Assembly (NCBI RefSeq): GCF_011578045.1
Contig: NZ_CP049801.1
Span: 248,001-312,000 of the forward strand
DNA length: 64,000 nucleotides
Origin: Acinetobacter shaoyimingii
Lineage (GTDB): Bacteria > Pseudomonadota > Gammaproteobacteria > Pseudomonadales > Moraxellaceae
Direction: 5' to 3'
Position numbers and translations under genes: made by a program. Below the pieces are notes generated by a model, which worked only from the letters and a program-made list of their open reading frames with translations, made no database searches and was not told the origin of the DNA. Position 1 is the first letter of the stretch. The number at the start of each line of letters is the position of its first letter. Shown here one piece after another: positions 63,563 through 64,000 of the stretch.

Positions 63563-64000
63563 TTAACGTGTGGTGTAACCACCATTGGCAAAAATCGTTT
63601 GACCAGTAATCCACCAACCATCTGTTACTAAAAAGCGAACTAAAGGTTCAATGTCTTCGATTTTGGTTAAGCCACCTAGCGCAGAAGCAGATTTGTGATA
63701 AGCCACAGCTTCAGGCGCTTCTTGTCCATAGAAAAATGGGGTATCCATTGGACCTGGAGCAACGGCTGTCACAGAAATTCCACGCTCCCCAAACTCTTTA
63801 GATGCTGCGCGGGTATAGTGTTCAACGGGTGCTTTTAAGCCTTCATAGGTGGAATATAGACCTGTATAAGCCGCCAGTAAACTGGTCACAATGGTACAAA
63901 TTTTACCGTCGTTATTTAAATGTTTACCTGCAGATTGGATAAAGAAATAAGCAATTTTGGAATTAATATCACTCATCGAATCAAATTCAGTTTCAGTGGT
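63563..64000 (-). CDS. Short-chain dehydrogenase/reductase, N-terminus beyond the window
   Basis: At least 145 residues of the C-terminal part of an SDR. The catalytic Tyr and Lys are in STYEGLKAPVEHYTRA (YxxxK), the preceding strand is ICTIVTSL, and the end has GRGISVTAVAPGPMDTPFF-type and ITGQTIFANGGYTTR. The frame is open through the window's last base, so the NAD(P)-binding start is missing. An internal Met at 63976 should not be taken as the start. Substrate unknown. Confidence 0.85.
   Translation of the reverse strand, partial: TTETEFDSMSDINSKIAYFFIQSAGKHLNNDGKICTIVTSLLAAYTGLYSTYEGLKAPVEHYTRAASKEFGERGISVTAVAPGPMDTPFFYGQEAPEAVAYHKSASALGGLTKIEDIEPLVRFLVTDGWWITGQTIFANGGYTTR

Overview
The window looks like chromosome from a gammaproteobacterium, most probably the genus Acinetobacter. 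The base composition is A+T-rich. The histidine genes are scattered (hisF, hisA and hisH-hisB in separate places between unrelated genes), as is usual in that genus. The SSB has a long Q/N/G-rich linker and a DDLPF tip, and the EnvZ/OmpR, Tex, Kup, YajR-like and DUF475 proteins fit the same group. This assignment is from recall of gene families; no database was searched.

Layout. 0-5.2 kb: a small protein behind a near-consensus Fur box, a decayed small gene, a TenA-type thiamin-salvage enzyme, a DUF475/TerC membrane protein, an MFS exporter and ssb. 5.2-16.9 kb: an A+T-rich genomic island lying between the ssb terminator and the terminator of a nitroreductase gene. It carries three consecutive tyrosine recombinases plus a small TnpC-like protein (Tn554-like or Gamma-Mobile-Trio-like), a divergent regulatory pair, a two-gene unit resembling the GAPS6 anti-phage system (both proteins carry a GDNVAGDK motif; the large one ends in a PIN-like domain), a protein of unknown function, a strongly structured putative RNA and two small genes. 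Imperfect inverted repeats sit at both edges.

17-26 kb: redox and stress genes (nitroreductase, QorB-like reductase with a divergent HxlR regulator, AhpC-type peroxiredoxin, LysR regulator, YcaC-like hydrolase, pirin), then an FAD oxidoreductase-methyltransferase pair and tRNA-Thr. 27.1-30.1 kb: a 3.0-kb islet holding one RloC/PrrC-like gene (zinc-hook ABC ATPase plus a HEPN-like RxxxxxH motif). It is bounded by a 15-bp exact duplication of the 3' end of tRNA-Ser(GGA), with no integrase inside. 30-57 kb: housekeeping genes, including kup, a secreted nuclease, aquaporin, an AraC regulator, hisF, a ThrB-type kinase, hisA, hisH, hisB, two tRNA-Phe genes, a GMC oxidoreductase, an acetyl-CoA hydrolase/transferase family enzyme, envZ/ompR and tex.

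57.2-60.0 kb: an A+T-rich three-gene operon (sce7726 family, sce7725 family, RES-domain protein) with overlapping genes between tex and a small membrane-protein gene. It is a good candidate for an uncharacterised toxin or defence system. 60-64 kb: a SulP transporter fused to a beta-carbonic anhydrase, a small membrane protein and the end of a short-chain dehydrogenase gene cut by the window edge.

The accessory content is thus in three places, each holding a predicted nucleic-acid- or NAD-targeting effector: a PIN RNase, a HEPN RNase with SMC-like ATPase, and a RES NAD-phosphorylase-like toxin. All functions here are inferred from motifs and gene order.
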